Shown one piece after another: positions 25,683-37,642 of a stretch of DNA of 64,000 bases. The notes under the pieces were generated by a model. The model had not been told where the DNA came from. It saw only the letters and a list, made by a program, of their open reading frames with translations, and did no database searches. Where the stretch lies: assembly GCF_900111275.1 (NCBI RefSeq), contig NZ_FOGR01000007.1:1-64000 (forward strand), given 5' to 3'. The translations under genes were made by a program, and so were the position numbers. Every line of letters starts with the position of its first letter. Positions within the stretch are counted from its first letter, which is position 1. The DNA is from Rhizobium sp. NFR03. GTDB lineage: Bacteria > Pseudomonadota > Alphaproteobacteria > Rhizobiales > Rhizobiaceae.

Positions 25683-25969
25683 CATCGGGCAGGTCGGTGC
25701 CGCTCCGAACGATAAAGGCCGGCTCCTGAAAGGGACCAGCCGAGCCGGTGATGCCGGCATCAGCTTTATTGCGATTGATCCTTGTATTCCGTTTTGCGCT
25801 TACCCAAATAGGTTTTGCGGACCGGGCCCCTCTGATCAAGGCGAATGCCTTTTTGATGTCGGACCGCATCGAGCGTGCTCGGTGCGATCTTATGGCCAAT
25901 CGTAAGCTCCCCAAACATGTTCGATGTCGTGAACCAGACGCACTTCGCGTCGTTTTGGAGAGTTTTCTT
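25683..25969. other. intergenic region between the lyase and carbonic anhydrase genes
   Basis: No gene is supported. A perfect 14-bp palindrome (TGATGCC/GGCATCA) at 25749-25762 may belong to the end of the upstream operon. The stretch 25860-25960 should carry the promoter of the carbonic anhydrase gene. Confidence 0.45.
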
Positions 25970-26710
25970 ATGTGTAACGTTTCTCGTCGCCTTTTCCTGA
26001 CAGCCACGGCCGCTTCTGCCGCCATTGCGCTGCCGGCCTCGCTTCATGCCGAGGAGGCTGGCGCGTCTGCCGTGCCCCTGGCACCCGCGCCCGTCAAGGA
26101 TGGAAAGTCTACGCTGACGCCGGATGAGGCACTGGATCTGCTGAAACAGGGGAACGAGGCCTTTCTGCGAAACGAACTGGTTTACCCCAACAGGACGGAG
26201 ACGCGCCGGCTGGAACTCGCCAAGGGCCAGGCCCCGTTCTGCGCCTATGTTTCATGTTCCGACAGCCGTGTTCCTCCTGAACTGCTGTTCGGACGAGGCT
26301 TGGGTGAGCTCTTCATCATCCGCAACGCCGGCAATACCGTGGATACCGTCGCCATGGGATCGATCGAATACGCCGTTGCCGAACTCGGGGTTCCTCTGAT
26401 CGTCGTCATGGGACATGAGAGCTGCGGTGCCGTGAAGGCAGCAATGGCTGTCGTGGAGAGCAATGCCCGCTTTCCCGGGCAGATCGACAACATGATCGAG
26501 CCAATCATCCCGGCCGTTCTTGAAGCACGTGGGCAAACGGGCGACCCGACCGAGAACGCCGTGCGTCAAAACGTTCGCCGTGTCGTACGTACCTTGCGGG
26601 AAGAAAGCGACCCGCTCCTGCTCAAGCCTCTGGCGGAGGGCCGTATCAAGGTCGTCGGCGCCTATTACCGCCTCGACACCGGCGTTGTGGAATTCTTCGA
26701 CCAGCAGTGA
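25970..26710 (+). CDS. exported beta-class carbonic anhydrase
   Basis: The 246-aa enzyme interconverts CO2 and bicarbonate. Zinc ligands and the Asp-Arg pair are present: SCSDSRVPPE (Cys, Asp, Arg) and GHESCGAV (His, Cys). Family segments are LLFGRGLGELFIIRNAGN and MGSIEYAVAELGVPLIVVMGH. The N-terminus CNVSRRLFLTATAASAAIALPASLHAEE has twin arginines, a hydrophobic core and an Ala-x-Ala site, so export by Tat as a folded zinc protein is likely. The ATG at 25970 is chosen because it places this signal at the N-terminus. Periplasmic beta enzymes are less common than cytoplasmic ones. It is monocistronic. Confidence 0.92.
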   Translation: MCNVSRRLFLTATAASAAIALPASLHAEEAGASAVPLAPAPVKDGKSTLTPDEALDLLKQGNEAFLRNELVYPNRTETRRLELAKGQAPFCAYVSCSDSRVPPELLFGRGLGELFIIRNAGNTVDTVAMGSIEYAVAELGVPLIVVMGHESCGAVKAAMAVVESNARFPGQIDNMIEPIIPAVLEARGQTGDPTENAVRQNVRRVVRTLREESDPLLLKPLAEGRIKVVGAYYRLDTGVVEFFDQQ

Positions 26711-26748
26711 GGTCGACGCGAACGTTTCGCTCCAGGACACCGATATCG

Positions 26749-26787
26749 CGGCTGAATGCGGACCGACAAACGGTCCGCATTCAGCCG
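26749..26787. terminator. 17-bp perfect hairpin after the carbonic anhydrase gene
   Basis: CGGCTGAATGCGGACCG (26749-26765) and its exact reverse complement (26771-26787) flank the loop ACAAA. It begins 38 nt after the stop and lies between two convergent genes. The stem is unusually long, and no T run follows on either strand. It probably stops transcription from both sides or protects 3' ends. Confidence 0.6.
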
Positions 26788-26927
26788 GTACCGTTTCACT
26801 CCCTGACGTTGAAGCCTTCTGCAAACCCGGTCGGATTCACGGAGGCAACGAGGGATCATAGACTCACGATTGTTTTGCTCGATGTGTTCATCATAGGGGG
26901 TCCAATTCGGCCCAATGATCGAGATGC

Positions 26928-27620
26928 TCAGCCGTGTTCAGCGAGCCTGTAGCCGACGCCTGTTTCGGTGAGGATGTAGCGGGGCTGATCGGGGCTTTCT
27001 TCGATCTTTTGGCGCAGCTGCCGGACGTATACCCTGAGATACTGGACGTCCGTGATCTCGCCCCAGACCTTTTCGAGAATGAACCTGTGGGTCAGGACAC
27101 GGCCGGAATGCTGCACCAGCAGCCGCAGGATATCGTATTCCTTCGGCGTCATCTTCACCTCGACACCCCGAACTCTGACGATCCGTTTTACGAGATCGAC
27201 CGATAGTTCGCCCGCCGTAAAGACAGGCTCCTCGCCTTGGGTTTGCAGGCGATGGCGCAGCGCCACACGGATGCGTGCGACGAGTTCGTTCATTCCGAAG
27301 GGCTTGGTGACATAGTCGTCGGCACCAAGTTCGAGCGCCCGAACGATGCCTGCCTCGTCCGTGCGGCTCGACAGGATGATGATGGGAAAGGCAACCTTTT
27401 CCGAACGCCATTTGGCGAGAAGTTCGTGCCCGCCCATGTCGGGAAGGCCGAGGTCCAGCAAGGCGAGATCCGGGACTTCGGCTCGCGCCATCTCGATCGC
27501 GGAATGGGCGTTGGGCGCGCCTTTGATGGTAAAGCCTTGTGACGACAGGCCCACATCGAGCAGTTTGCGGATCGGGGGCTCATCGTCCACGACGAGGATC
27601 TTGACGGTGGCATGGGTCAT
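26928..27620 (-). CDS. kdpE: KdpE response regulator
   Basis: The 230-aa OmpR-class regulator activates the kdp operon after phosphorylation by KdpD. The receiver domain has the acidic pair (VVDDEPPIRKLL), the phosphoacceptor Asp in DLALLDLGLPDMGG and the conserved Lys in DDYVTKPFG. The C-terminal winged helix ends with YLRVYVRQLRQKIE and ILTETGVGYRL. The ATG at 27620 overlaps the kdpD stop by 4 nt; upstream frame extension runs inside kdpD and is rejected. It is the last gene of the kdp operon. Confidence 0.96.
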   Translation of the reverse strand: MTHATVKILVVDDEPPIRKLLDVGLSSQGFTIKGAPNAHSAIEMARAEVPDLALLDLGLPDMGGHELLAKWRSEKVAFPIIILSSRTDEAGIVRALELGADDYVTKPFGMNELVARIRVALRHRLQTQGEEPVFTAGELSVDLVKRIVRVRGVEVKMTPKEYDILRLLVQHSGRVLTHRFILEKVWGEITDVQYLRVYVRQLRQKIEESPDQPRYILTETGVGYRLAEHG

Positions 27621-30316
27621 GCTGTCGTTCCCTTCGATGGCGACGCCTTCGGGAGTTTGATCTGGAAGACGGCGCCTGCTGCGCCCGGCCTGTTTCCAGC
27701 GGAGATACTCCCTCCCATCGCCTCGAGGAACCCTCTGCAAATCGACAGGCCAAGACCGGTTCCGGCTTTGACATGGTCGATCTTGTGCACCCGGTAGAAG
27801 CTGTCGAAGATGCGCTCCAGATCGCCCGGTGGCACGCCCGGACCCTCGTCCGTGACGCGCAGTCGAACCACGCCGTCGTCGTCCCGGGCGTCGATCCTGA
27901 TCGTCGTGTCGTGCGGGGCGTATTTCGCAGCGTTGTCGATCAGGTTGAAGAGCGCCTGTTCGAGCAGTACCGGATCGACCTTCACCATGGGAAGATCGTC
28001 GGGGATTGCCGTCTCCACGCGATGGTCCGCCGTGATCTTCGCAGCGCGTGCCAGAGCCGAGCCGACGATGTCGCCGACGAAGTGCGGCCCGGCGTTCGGT
28101 ATCATGGCGCCGGACCCGATGCGGGTCATGTCGAGCAGGTTCGCGATAAAACGATTGAGGCGCTCCGACTCCTCGATGACCGTGGTCAGGAGCTCGTCCT
28201 TGGCCTCATCCGAAAGACCGGCGCCGAAGTCCTTGATCGTGCCCGCCGATCCGAGGATTGCGGCGAGAGGTGTCTTCAGATCATGAGAAATGGAGGTGAG
28301 CAGCGCGGTTCTCAGACGGTCCGTTTCGGCTGCGAGCTTTGCCTTGTCCACATCGGCCACGAGCTGGATGCGTTCGATGGCAAGCGCGGCCTGGTCGGCA
28401 AGCGCGTCGAACAGGCGCTGCTGATCGGAGTTGAGGAGTGGGCCCTGTCTGTCGTTGTCGAGCCCGACCACGCCGATGGCTCCGCGTCCCGTGCGCAAAG
28501 GGAGATAGAGCCTCTTGGCGCCGGGCAGCGTATCGGCCGCGCGGCCTGCCGGGCGATCGTGCTCCCAGGCCCATCGTGCGGCTGCGATGTCCGCATCGAT
28601 CAACGTGTCGTCAGGCGGATACCCGGCCCTGACCGAGATCGTCCCGTCCTCCGGTAGCAGGATGACGACCCGGACCTTCAGCATCGAGGCGATCTGGTAG
28701 GCCGTTGCCCAGAGAACATCGTCGAGCGTGCCTGTGCCTGCGAGTTTTCGCGAGAACAGGTAGAGGTCCTCCGTCGTGCGCGCCCGCTGTCGCGCCGCCG
28801 TCGCCTGTCTTTGAACGGCAGCGGCCAGATTGCTCGCCACCAGCGCGGTGCCGAGGAAGAAGAGCAGAGCGATGACGCTTTCGGGATCGCGGATCGTCAG
28901 CGTGTAGCGCGGTTCGAGAAAGAAGAAGTTGAAGGCGGTAGCACCCAGAAAAGACGCAAAGAGGCCGGGGCCGAGCCCACCCCTGACGGCGGAGGCAAGA
29001 ACCCCCATCAGGAAGACAAGTGCGAGATTCTGCACGTTGAGCGTCTGGTCGAGAAGGATACCGGTCACCACGGCCATCGACACGAAGGCCAGACTGAACA
29101 GATAGTCCTTCGGCTTTATCCGGTTTGCAGCCTTCGCCGTGCGCACGCCTCTCGGCGCAACCTCTTCTCCGCCGTCCGACATGACGTGCACGCTGATCGT
29201 GCCCGAGTTGCGGATCAGGTCGTGGGTGATCGACCCCTCGAACCATTCCCGCCAGCGCGGCCTGCTGGATTTGCCGACGATGAGGTGGTTGAAGTTGTTC
29301 GCGCCGGCATAGGAGATCAGATCGCGTGAGACGTCCGAAGCGGGAAGCGTGACAGTTTCCGCCCCCAGTTGTTCGGCAAGCCGCATGCAGGCCGCCAGAC
29401 GGTCCTTGTCCGCGTCTGCAAGATAGGCCACGCGGGATGTTTCCATATGGATGACCGTCCAGGGAGCCCGTAGCCTGTCTGCCTGCCGCCGCGCATAGCG
29501 AACCAGCGTTGCACCATTGCGTCCATGGTCGAGGCAGACGAGGATGCGTTCGCCGGCGGCCCAGGGGCCAGATATTGCATGGGCCTGCATATGGTTGAGA
29601 AGCTGGTCGTCCACCCGTTGCGCCGTGCGTCTGAGGGCAAGCTCACGCAGTGCCGTCAGATTGCCGGGCGAAAAGTAGTTCTCGATGGCGCGCCGCGCGG
29701 TTTTGGGCACGTAAACCTTGCCGTCCTGCATCCGCTTGATGAGGTCCTGCGGCGTGATGTCGATGATCTCGATGTCGTCAGCGCGATCGATGATGGAGTC
29801 GGGAACCGTCTCCCGCACGCGGATGCGCGTGATCTGTGCGACGATGTCGTTGAGGCTTTCGACGTGCTGTATGTTGAGCGTGGTATAGACGTCGATGCCG
29901 TTCGCCAGCAGTTCCAGAACGTCGAGGTATCGCTTCGGATGGCGGCTTCCCGGAGCGTTGGTGTGTGCCAGTTCGTCAACGAGCGCGAGCGCCGGACGCC
30001 GCTTGAGAATGGCATCGATATCCATCTCGTCCAGCATCTGTCCCTTGTAGTCGATGGACGCCCGGGCCACGGTTTCCAGCCCAAGGATCAGTGCCTTCGT
30101 CTCCTCGCGCCCGTGCGTTTCCACGACGCCGATGACGACATCCGTGCCGTCGGCTTGTCGGGCGCGGGCGGACATCAGCATCTCGTAGGTTTTGCCGACG
30201 CCGGGTGCCGCCCCGAGAAATATCTTCAGCTTGCCGCCGTTTTCCCGGTCGGCCTGAGCGAGAAGCGCGTCGGGAGACGGCCGCCTTTCCAGTCCTCCGT
30301 GTCTGTCGTGGGCCAT
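27617..30316 (-). CDS. kdpD: KdpD sensor histidine kinase
   Basis: The 899-aa membrane kinase senses potassium limitation. Order of parts: KdpD N-terminal domain with Walker A GAAPGVGKTYEML (about residues 30-230), a universal-stress-like domain (about 240-370), four close membrane helices (about 400-490: LAFVSMAVVTGILLDQTL, LALVFLMGVLASAV, FASFLGATAFNFFF, VIALLFFLGTALVAS), a GAF-like region, then HisKA with ISHDLKTPLAAILG and a catalytic domain with NLIDNAAKYAP and GTGLGLSICRGFLEAMGG. The start at 30316 has GGAG upstream; a longer open frame lacks homology. It lies 58 nt after kdpC. Confidence 0.96.
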   Translation of the reverse strand: MAHDRHGGLERRPSPDALLAQADRENGGKLKIFLGAAPGVGKTYEMLMSARARQADGTDVVIGVVETHGREETKALILGLETVARASIDYKGQMLDEMDIDAILKRRPALALVDELAHTNAPGSRHPKRYLDVLELLANGIDVYTTLNIQHVESLNDIVAQITRIRVRETVPDSIIDRADDIEIIDITPQDLIKRMQDGKVYVPKTARRAIENYFSPGNLTALRELALRRTAQRVDDQLLNHMQAHAISGPWAAGERILVCLDHGRNGATLVRYARRQADRLRAPWTVIHMETSRVAYLADADKDRLAACMRLAEQLGAETVTLPASDVSRDLISYAGANNFNHLIVGKSSRPRWREWFEGSITHDLIRNSGTISVHVMSDGGEEVAPRGVRTAKAANRIKPKDYLFSLAFVSMAVVTGILLDQTLNVQNLALVFLMGVLASAVRGGLGPGLFASFLGATAFNFFFLEPRYTLTIRDPESVIALLFFLGTALVASNLAAAVQRQATAARQRARTTEDLYLFSRKLAGTGTLDDVLWATAYQIASMLKVRVVILLPEDGTISVRAGYPPDDTLIDADIAAARWAWEHDRPAGRAADTLPGAKRLYLPLRTGRGAIGVVGLDNDRQGPLLNSDQQRLFDALADQAALAIERIQLVADVDKAKLAAETDRLRTALLTSISHDLKTPLAAILGSAGTIKDFGAGLSDEAKDELLTTVIEESERLNRFIANLLDMTRIGSGAMIPNAGPHFVGDIVGSALARAAKITADHRVETAIPDDLPMVKVDPVLLEQALFNLIDNAAKYAPHDTTIRIDARDDDGVVRLRVTDEGPGVPPGDLERIFDSFYRVHKIDHVKAGTGLGLSICRGFLEAMGGSISAGNRPGAAGAVFQIKLPKASPSKGTTA

Positions 30317-30374
30317 CGTCCGCTCCGTGGTTCCCGGCAGTCCCCGATCAGGGACTGCCGGCTGCCTTTCAGTC

Positions 30375-30935
30375 TCAGGGCGCTGCGTCCTTGTCCAGCG
30401 CAAGGTTCATCTCCAGCACATTCACCAGCCTGTCTGGCGTCAGGACGCCGCCCGGTGAGAACGCGCTGTGCCCGATAAGCTGGTTCACCCTGTCGATCGG
30501 GACGTTGCGCGCCCGTGCGATACGCTCGGCCTGGTAAAGAGCGGCGCGCTCTGTGATATGAGGGTCGAGACCCGCACCCGAGGCGGCAGCGAGGTCTGCG
30601 GGGAGAGGGTTCTCAGGTGTTGCTCCGTAGACAGCGACGGTCTCCGCAGCACGGTCCGTCAGGTCCGTGCTTGTCGGCGATTTGTTCGACCCACCGGCGC
30701 CAGCTGCATTGTAACTCACGGCCGACGGGCGCGGCCAGAAATACTGCGGTCGGGTGAAGGCCTGCGCAACCTGCCGGCTGCCGATGATTGTGCCGTCGGG
30801 CGCCGTGATCAGCGAACCGTCGGCGAGGTCAGGAGCGGCGGCCTGGCCGATGGCCCAGACGACGCCCGTATAGCCGCCGACGCAGATCACCATCGTCGCG
30901 ACGGTGATGCGGAGACTGGAGAGAAGGGTTTCCAT
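30375..30935 (-). CDS. kdpC: KdpC, potassium-transporting ATPase small subunit
   Basis: The 186-aa single-pass subunit stabilises the KdpFABC complex and promotes ATP binding. An N-terminal membrane helix (LRITVATMVICVGGYTGVVWAIGQA) precedes a periplasmic domain with the family motifs GSRQVAQAFTRPQYFWPRPSAV, SGAGLDPHITERAALYQAERIARAR and TPDRLVNVLEMNLALD. ATG 30935 gives the usual N-terminus; an ATG 15 nt upstream is possible. It follows kdpA by 11 nt. Confidence 0.96.
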   Translation of the reverse strand: METLLSSLRITVATMVICVGGYTGVVWAIGQAAAPDLADGSLITAPDGTIIGSRQVAQAFTRPQYFWPRPSAVSYNAAGAGGSNKSPTSTDLTDRAAETVAVYGATPENPLPADLAAASGAGLDPHITERAALYQAERIARARNVPIDRVNQLIGHSAFSPGGVLTPDRLVNVLEMNLALDKDAAP

Positions 30936-30946
30936 GATGACGGTTC

Positions 30947-32623
30947 TCACTTCATGAACATGACGTGTTCGGCGATGGGGCCAAGTGTGGCGGCGGGGAA
31001 GAACGTCAGCGCACCCACGATGACGACGGTGACGGTCAGCATGCCGGCGAAGGTGCCGTTTTCGACCGACAGCGTTCCGCTGGACTCGGTTGCACGGCGC
31101 TTGGTGGCGAGCGAACCGACGATGGCGAGCGGCAGGATGATCGGGATGAAGCGGGCAAGCAGCATCACGGTGCCGGTGGCGATGTTCCAGGCGGCCGTGT
31201 TGTCGCCGAGCCCTTCGAAACCGGAGCCGTTATTGGCGGCGGCAGAGGAGAACTCGTAGAGGATTTCGCTGAAGCCGTGCGGGCCGATATTGTTGAGTGT
31301 GGCCGCGCCCCATGGCGTTACCGCAAAGATTGCCGTGCCCACGAGAATGAAGAACCCGTGGCTGAGAAGGCCCATCATGGCAAATTTTACTTCCTTCGCC
31401 TCGATGCGCCAGCCGAGAAATTCCGGCGTGCGACCGATCATCATGCCTGCGATGAAGACAGCGACGACGATGTAGAGAAACATGTTGATCATGCCGACGC
31501 CGACGCCGCCGAAATCCTCGTTCAGCCACATGCCGATCATCGGCATCAGGCCCGTCAGCGGGTTGAGGCTGTCATGCATCGCGTTGACGGAGCCGTTGCT
31601 TGTCGAGGTGGTGACGACCGCCCAGACCGGTCCTGCCGCTGCACCGAACCGCAGTTCCTTCCCTTCGAGGTTGCCGACGTCCTGCGTTATGGGCAGGGAT
31701 GCGAAGGCGTGGGTCGGCTCCGTTTCAAAGCCGATCGCTCCGGTAATGCGGGCGCCCATGAGGACGAGCATCACCGTGAAGAGAACGGCGGCATGTTTCA
31801 TCCGACCGATGATGCGGCCGAACATCCAGACGCAGCCCATGGGAATGATGATGATCGAGATGGTCTGCAGAACATTCGACCAGAAGGTCGGGTTCTCAAG
31901 CGGATGCGTGCTGTTCGGCCCGAAGAAGCCGCCGCCATTGGTGCCGAGCTGCTTGATCGCGACGAAAGCGGCGACAGGCCCGCGTGCGATCGTCTGCTGC
32001 ACGCCCTCCAGCGTGGTCGCGACCGCCGAGCCCTGGAATGTCATGGGCACGCCCGTGAAGAGGAGGAGGATGGCAACGATGAGGGCAAGCGGCAGGAGAA
32101 CGAGGAACGTCGCACGCTGCACATCGAGGAAGAAGTTGCCGAGCTTGCGGCCAGCCAACCCGCGGGCCAGTGCCGCGAGCGCTGCAAGGCCGACGGCCGT
32201 CGACACGAATTGAAGCCACATCAGCGCAGCCAGCTGGGAAAGGTAGCTCATCGCAACCTCGCCCGAATAGTGCTGAAGGTTGGTATTGGCGACGAAGGAA
32301 CTTGTCGTGTTGAAGATCAGCGTGCCCTCGAGCGCTCCCTTGCCGTCGGGATTGAGCGGCAGGTATTGCTGAAGCGCGAGAAGCGCGAAACATGCCACGA
32401 ACATGACGACGTTGAAGCCGAGCAGGGAGAAAACATAGCGCTTCCAGTCCTGCGCCTGTCCGGTCGCCGGACCACCGATCGCCTGGAAAGCCGAGGTAAA
32501 TCCACTGGGCGTTCCTTGGCCCGCGCCTGGGTCCATCGCCCAGTTCATGTAGCGGCCGAGCGGCCAGGAGAGGAGGGCGGTGCCTCCGATGATCATGATG
32601 ACGAAGAGGATTGCTTGTATCAT
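30947..32623 (-). CDS. kdpA: KdpA, potassium channel-like subunit
   Basis: The 558-aa membrane protein has about ten helices and four pore-loop repeats of the potassium-transporter superfamily. It forms the selectivity filter and moves K+ using energy from KdpB. Recognisable parts are TLIFNTTSSFVANTNLQHYSGE, LGTNGGGFFGPNSTHPLENPT, EGKELRFGAAAGPVWA and SSAAANNGSGFEGLGDNT, all filter-region signatures of KdpA. Length is normal. In most bacteria kdpA precedes kdpB; here it comes after kdpB and a 26-codon ORF. Confidence 0.97.
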   Translation of the reverse strand: MIQAILFVIMIIGGTALLSWPLGRYMNWAMDPGAGQGTPSGFTSAFQAIGGPATGQAQDWKRYVFSLLGFNVVMFVACFALLALQQYLPLNPDGKGALEGTLIFNTTSSFVANTNLQHYSGEVAMSYLSQLAALMWLQFVSTAVGLAALAALARGLAGRKLGNFFLDVQRATFLVLLPLALIVAILLLFTGVPMTFQGSAVATTLEGVQQTIARGPVAAFVAIKQLGTNGGGFFGPNSTHPLENPTFWSNVLQTISIIIIPMGCVWMFGRIIGRMKHAAVLFTVMLVLMGARITGAIGFETEPTHAFASLPITQDVGNLEGKELRFGAAAGPVWAVVTTSTSNGSVNAMHDSLNPLTGLMPMIGMWLNEDFGGVGVGMINMFLYIVVAVFIAGMMIGRTPEFLGWRIEAKEVKFAMMGLLSHGFFILVGTAIFAVTPWGAATLNNIGPHGFSEILYEFSSAAANNGSGFEGLGDNTAAWNIATGTVMLLARFIPIILPLAIVGSLATKRRATESSGTLSVENGTFAGMLTVTVVIVGALTFFPAATLGPIAEHVMFMK

Positions 32624-32639
32624 TGTGATGACTCCAGCT

Positions 32640-32720
32640 TCAGGCTTTTTCGAGCGCCGAGGCCAAGGCGAAGAGCAGTCCGAAGACGATCATGCCGAGG
32701 ATGAACATTGCGATGGTCAT
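32640..32720 (-). CDS. 26-aa membrane mini-protein between kdpB and kdpA
   Basis: The predicted peptide MTIAMFILGMIVFGLLFALASALEKA is shown here only as a description of about 20 hydrophobic residues ending in Glu-Lys-Ala. It is a single hydrophobic helix with a charged C-terminus, much like KdpF in size. It starts 11 nt after the kdpB stop and ends 16 nt before kdpA, so it fills the gap exactly. It could be a second KdpF-like lipid-mimic subunit. It is too short for homology to be certain. Confidence 0.55.
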   Translation of the reverse strand: MTIAMFILGMIVFGLLFALASALEKA

Positions 32721-32731
32721 GGTCTTTCCGA

Positions 32732-34801
32732 TCAGGCGAGGTTGAGGGCCGACACGATCATGTCGATGAGCTTGATGCCGACGAAGGGGACGACGAGACC
32801 GCCAAGACCGTAGATCAGCAGGTTCCGTCTGAGCAGCGGCCCGGCACCTATCGCTTTGTAGGCGACGCCTTTAAGCGCGAGCGGAATCAGCGCGATGATA
32901 ATCAGGGCATTGAAGATGATCGCCGACAGAATGGCGCTTTGCGGCGTTGCGAGGCCCATGACGTTCAGGGCATCCAGCTGCGGATAAAGCGCGACGAACA
33001 TCGCGGGAATGATAGCGAAATACTTGGCCACATCGTTTGCGATCGAGAAGGTGGTCAGCGATCCTCGCGTCATGAGCAGTTGTTTGCCGATTTCCACGAT
33101 CTCGATCAGCTTGGTCGGGTCGCTGTCGAGATCCACCATGTTGCCCGCTTCGCGTGCAGCGACCGTGCCGGTGTTCATGGCGACGCCGACATCGGCCTGC
33201 GCCAGCGCCGGCGCATCATTGGTTCCGTCCCCGCACATGGCGACCAGCTTGCCCTTTGCCTGCTCGTCGCGGATCAGCTGCAGCTTGTTCTCCGGGGTCG
33301 CCTGCGCGAGAAAGTCATCGACTCCGGCTTCCGCGGCGATGGCTGCGGCCGTCATCGGGTTGTCGCCGGTGATCATGACGGTGCGGATGCCCATGCGGCG
33401 GAGTTCCGCGAACCGCTCGCGGATGCCGCCCTTCACGATGTCCTTCAGGTGGATGATGCCGAGCAGTTTCCCGTCCCGCGCAACGGCAAGCGGCGTACCG
33501 CCTGCCTTCGAGATGGAATCCGCGATCGCCTGACCTTCCCGCGCAACGGCGCCCACCGATGCGCTGCCACCGGACACGGCGTGGAGTTGCAGATATGTGA
33601 GCACGGAATCCACCGCACCCTTGCGGATTGACGTCCCTTCCAGGTCCACCCCGGACATCCGGCTTTGCGCGGTGAAGGGGACGAACGTCGCGTTGAGGTC
33701 CTTCATGTCCCTTGCGCGGATGCCGTATTTTTCCTTGGCCAGCACGACGACGGATCGGCCCTCCGGCGTCTCGTCGGCAAGCGATGCAAGTTGCGACGCG
33801 TCGGCGAGATCCTGTTGCGTCACGCCGCTGACCGGGTGGAATTCGGTAGCCTGACGGTTGCCGAGCGTGATCGTTCCCGTTTTGTCGAGCAGCAGCGTAT
33901 CGATGTCGCCCGCAGCCTCCACGGCACGGCCGGACATCGCCAGCACGTTGAAGCGAACCAGACGGTCCATACCCGCAATGCCGATGGCGGAGAGAAGCGC
34001 GCCGATGGTGGTGGGAATGAGCGTAACGAACAGTGCCACGAGCACGACGATCGGAATGGATCCGCCGGCATAGCTTGCAAAGGCCGGAATCGTCGCCGTC
34101 GCCATCACGAAGATGAGCGTCATCGCAGCAAGAAGAATGTTGAGGGCGATCTCGTTGGGTGTCTTCTGGCGTTCGGCGCCTTCGACCAGCGCAATCATGC
34201 GGTCTATGAAGGTGGAACCGGCGGCTGCGGTAATGCGCACCTTGATCCAGTCGGACAGAACCTGCGTGCCGCCCGTGACGGCGGAACGGTCGCCGCCTGA
34301 TTCCCGGATGACGGGCGCGGATTCGCCGGTAATCGCAGCTTCGTTGACGGAGGCGATGCCCTCGACGATCTCGCCATCGGAAGGGATGATGTCGCCGGCC
34401 TCCACGAGCACAACGTCGTTGACCTTCAGCGACGCGCCGGGGACATCTTTCCATGTGCGGCTGTCGGCAGATGCCAACAGCTTTGCCTGGGTTTCGGAAC
34501 GGGTGCGACGCAGAGATTCGGCTTGGGCCTTTCCGCGTCCCTCGGCCACGGCTTCGGCAAAATTGGCAAACAGCACCGTGAACCAGAGCCAGAGAATGAT
34601 CTGGAACGAGAAACCAAGTCCGTCGGCTCCCGTCGCGAGGTCCTTGAAAAAGAGAACGGTCGTCAGCAGGGAAACAATGGCGACCACGAACATGACCGGA
34701 TTCTTGGCTAGGGTTCGCGGGTCGAGTTTTCGAAACGCGCCGCCGATGGCAGGCACGAGGATGCGCGCATCGAGAATGCTCGCGGATGTGGGTTTGCTCA
34801 T
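32732..34801 (-). CDS. kdpB: KdpB, P-type ATPase subunit
   Basis: The 689-aa P-type ATPase energises K+ uptake. The phosphorylated aspartate is in [14 protein letters not shown]. Other marks are the TGES loop ([17 protein letters not shown]), the nucleotide-binding region [35 protein letters not shown], and the hinge [25 protein letters not shown]. The KdpB-specific serine-phosphorylation TGES segment is intact. Length matches the family. It is placed before kdpA, unlike the usual kdpFABC order. Confidence 0.97.
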   Translation of the reverse strand: MSKPTSASILDARILVPAIGGAFRKLDPRTLAKNPVMFVVAIVSLLTTVLFFKDLATGADGLGFSFQIILWLWFTVLFANFAEAVAEGRGKAQAESLRRTRSETQAKLLASADSRTWKDVPGASLKVNDVVLVEAGDIIPSDGEIVEGIASVNEAAITGESAPVIRESGGDRSAVTGGTQVLSDWIKVRITAAAGSTFIDRMIALVEGAERQKTPNEIALNILLAAMTLIFVMATATIPAFASYAGGSIPIVVLVALFVTLIPTTIGALLSAIGIAGMDRLVRFNVLAMSGRAVEAAGDIDTLLLDKTGTITLGNRQATEFHPVSGVTQQDLADASQLASLADETPEGRSVVVLAKEKYGIRARDMKDLNATFVPFTAQSRMSGVDLEGTSIRKGAVDSVLTYLQLHAVSGGSASVGAVAREGQAIADSISKAGGTPLAVARDGKLLGIIHLKDIVKGGIRERFAELRRMGIRTVMITGDNPMTAAAIAAEAGVDDFLAQATPENKLQLIRDEQAKGKLVAMCGDGTNDAPALAQADVGVAMNTGTVAAREAGNMVDLDSDPTKLIEIVEIGKQLLMTRGSLTTFSIANDVAKYFAIIPAMFVALYPQLDALNVMGLATPQSAILSAIIFNALIIIALIPLALKGVAYKAIGAGPLLRRNLLIYGLGGLVVPFVGIKLIDMIVSALNLA

Positions 34802-34837
34802 GAGAGACCCCGAAGATGGTTGGTAGGGAAGGTCGGA

Positions 34838-34987
34838 TCAGTTCGAGACGAAGACGTTCGCTTTCGCCAGCGCGATGACGACGCTCAGGATGAGAACCAT
34901 GCCGATAACGACGTTTGATGCGCGGCAGGCCTTGCGGAGGTCATGTGGAAAGAGAGCCTGCCGGAAATTGCGGAGCGCGGCTTTCAT
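34838..34987 (-). CDS. 49-aa membrane mini-protein between kdpF and kdpB
   Basis: A short frame starts 6 nt after the kdpF stop and ends 36 nt before kdpB. The product has a basic, amphipathic N-terminus (MKAALRNFRQALFPHDLRKA) and one membrane helix (VVIGMVLILSVVIALAKANV). It has no known domain that I recognise. Position and spacing argue that it is translated with the operon; an assembly or regulatory role in the Kdp complex is inference. Confidence 0.55.
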   Translation of the reverse strand: MKAALRNFRQALFPHDLRKACRASNVVIGMVLILSVVIALAKANVFVSN

Positions 34988-34993
34988 AACGCT

Positions 34994-35083
34994 CTAGAAG
35001 CGCTCGGGCCGCCAGAGCGCATAGGCGAGGTAGACCGTGATGAAGACGGTCACGCCACCGCTGAGGATATAGTCGAATGTCAT
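34994..35083 (-). CDS. kdpF: KdpF, small stabilising subunit of the K+ ATPase
   Basis: The 29-aa single-helix peptide begins MTFDYILSGGVTVF and ends YLAYALWRPERF. This is the standard KdpF pattern: MxFDY, helix, YxLYALxRPERF. KdpF sits at the KdpA-KdpB interface and stabilises the complex. It is the first gene of the operon. The ribosome site (GATAGG) is weak. Confidence 0.93.
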   Translation of the reverse strand: MTFDYILSGGVTVFITVYLAYALWRPERF

Positions 35084-35107
35084 GTCGCACCTATCGTTCT
35101 ATCAAAA

Positions 35108-35129
35108 CCCGGCGCGTTGAGGCGCCGGG
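35108..35129 (-). promoter_or_regulatory. hairpin in the kdp leader, attenuator-like
   Basis: On the minus strand CCCGGCGC and GCGCCGGG form a perfect 8-bp stem, followed by TTTTG and then, 24 nt after the stem, the kdpF start. It resembles a weak terminator inside the leader. It could attenuate kdp transcription, or end a short transcript coming from the katG side. No T run follows on the plus strand. Confidence 0.45.
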
Positions 35130-37635
<2,506 letters not shown>

Positions 37636-37642
37636 ATGCCGA

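Noticed and set aside
30965-32704. 579-codon open frame on the plus strand, antisense to kdpA
   Set aside because: It is the shadow of a high-GC gene: composition is Asp/Glu/His/Arg-rich with no domain, while the minus strand encodes an unmistakable KdpA.
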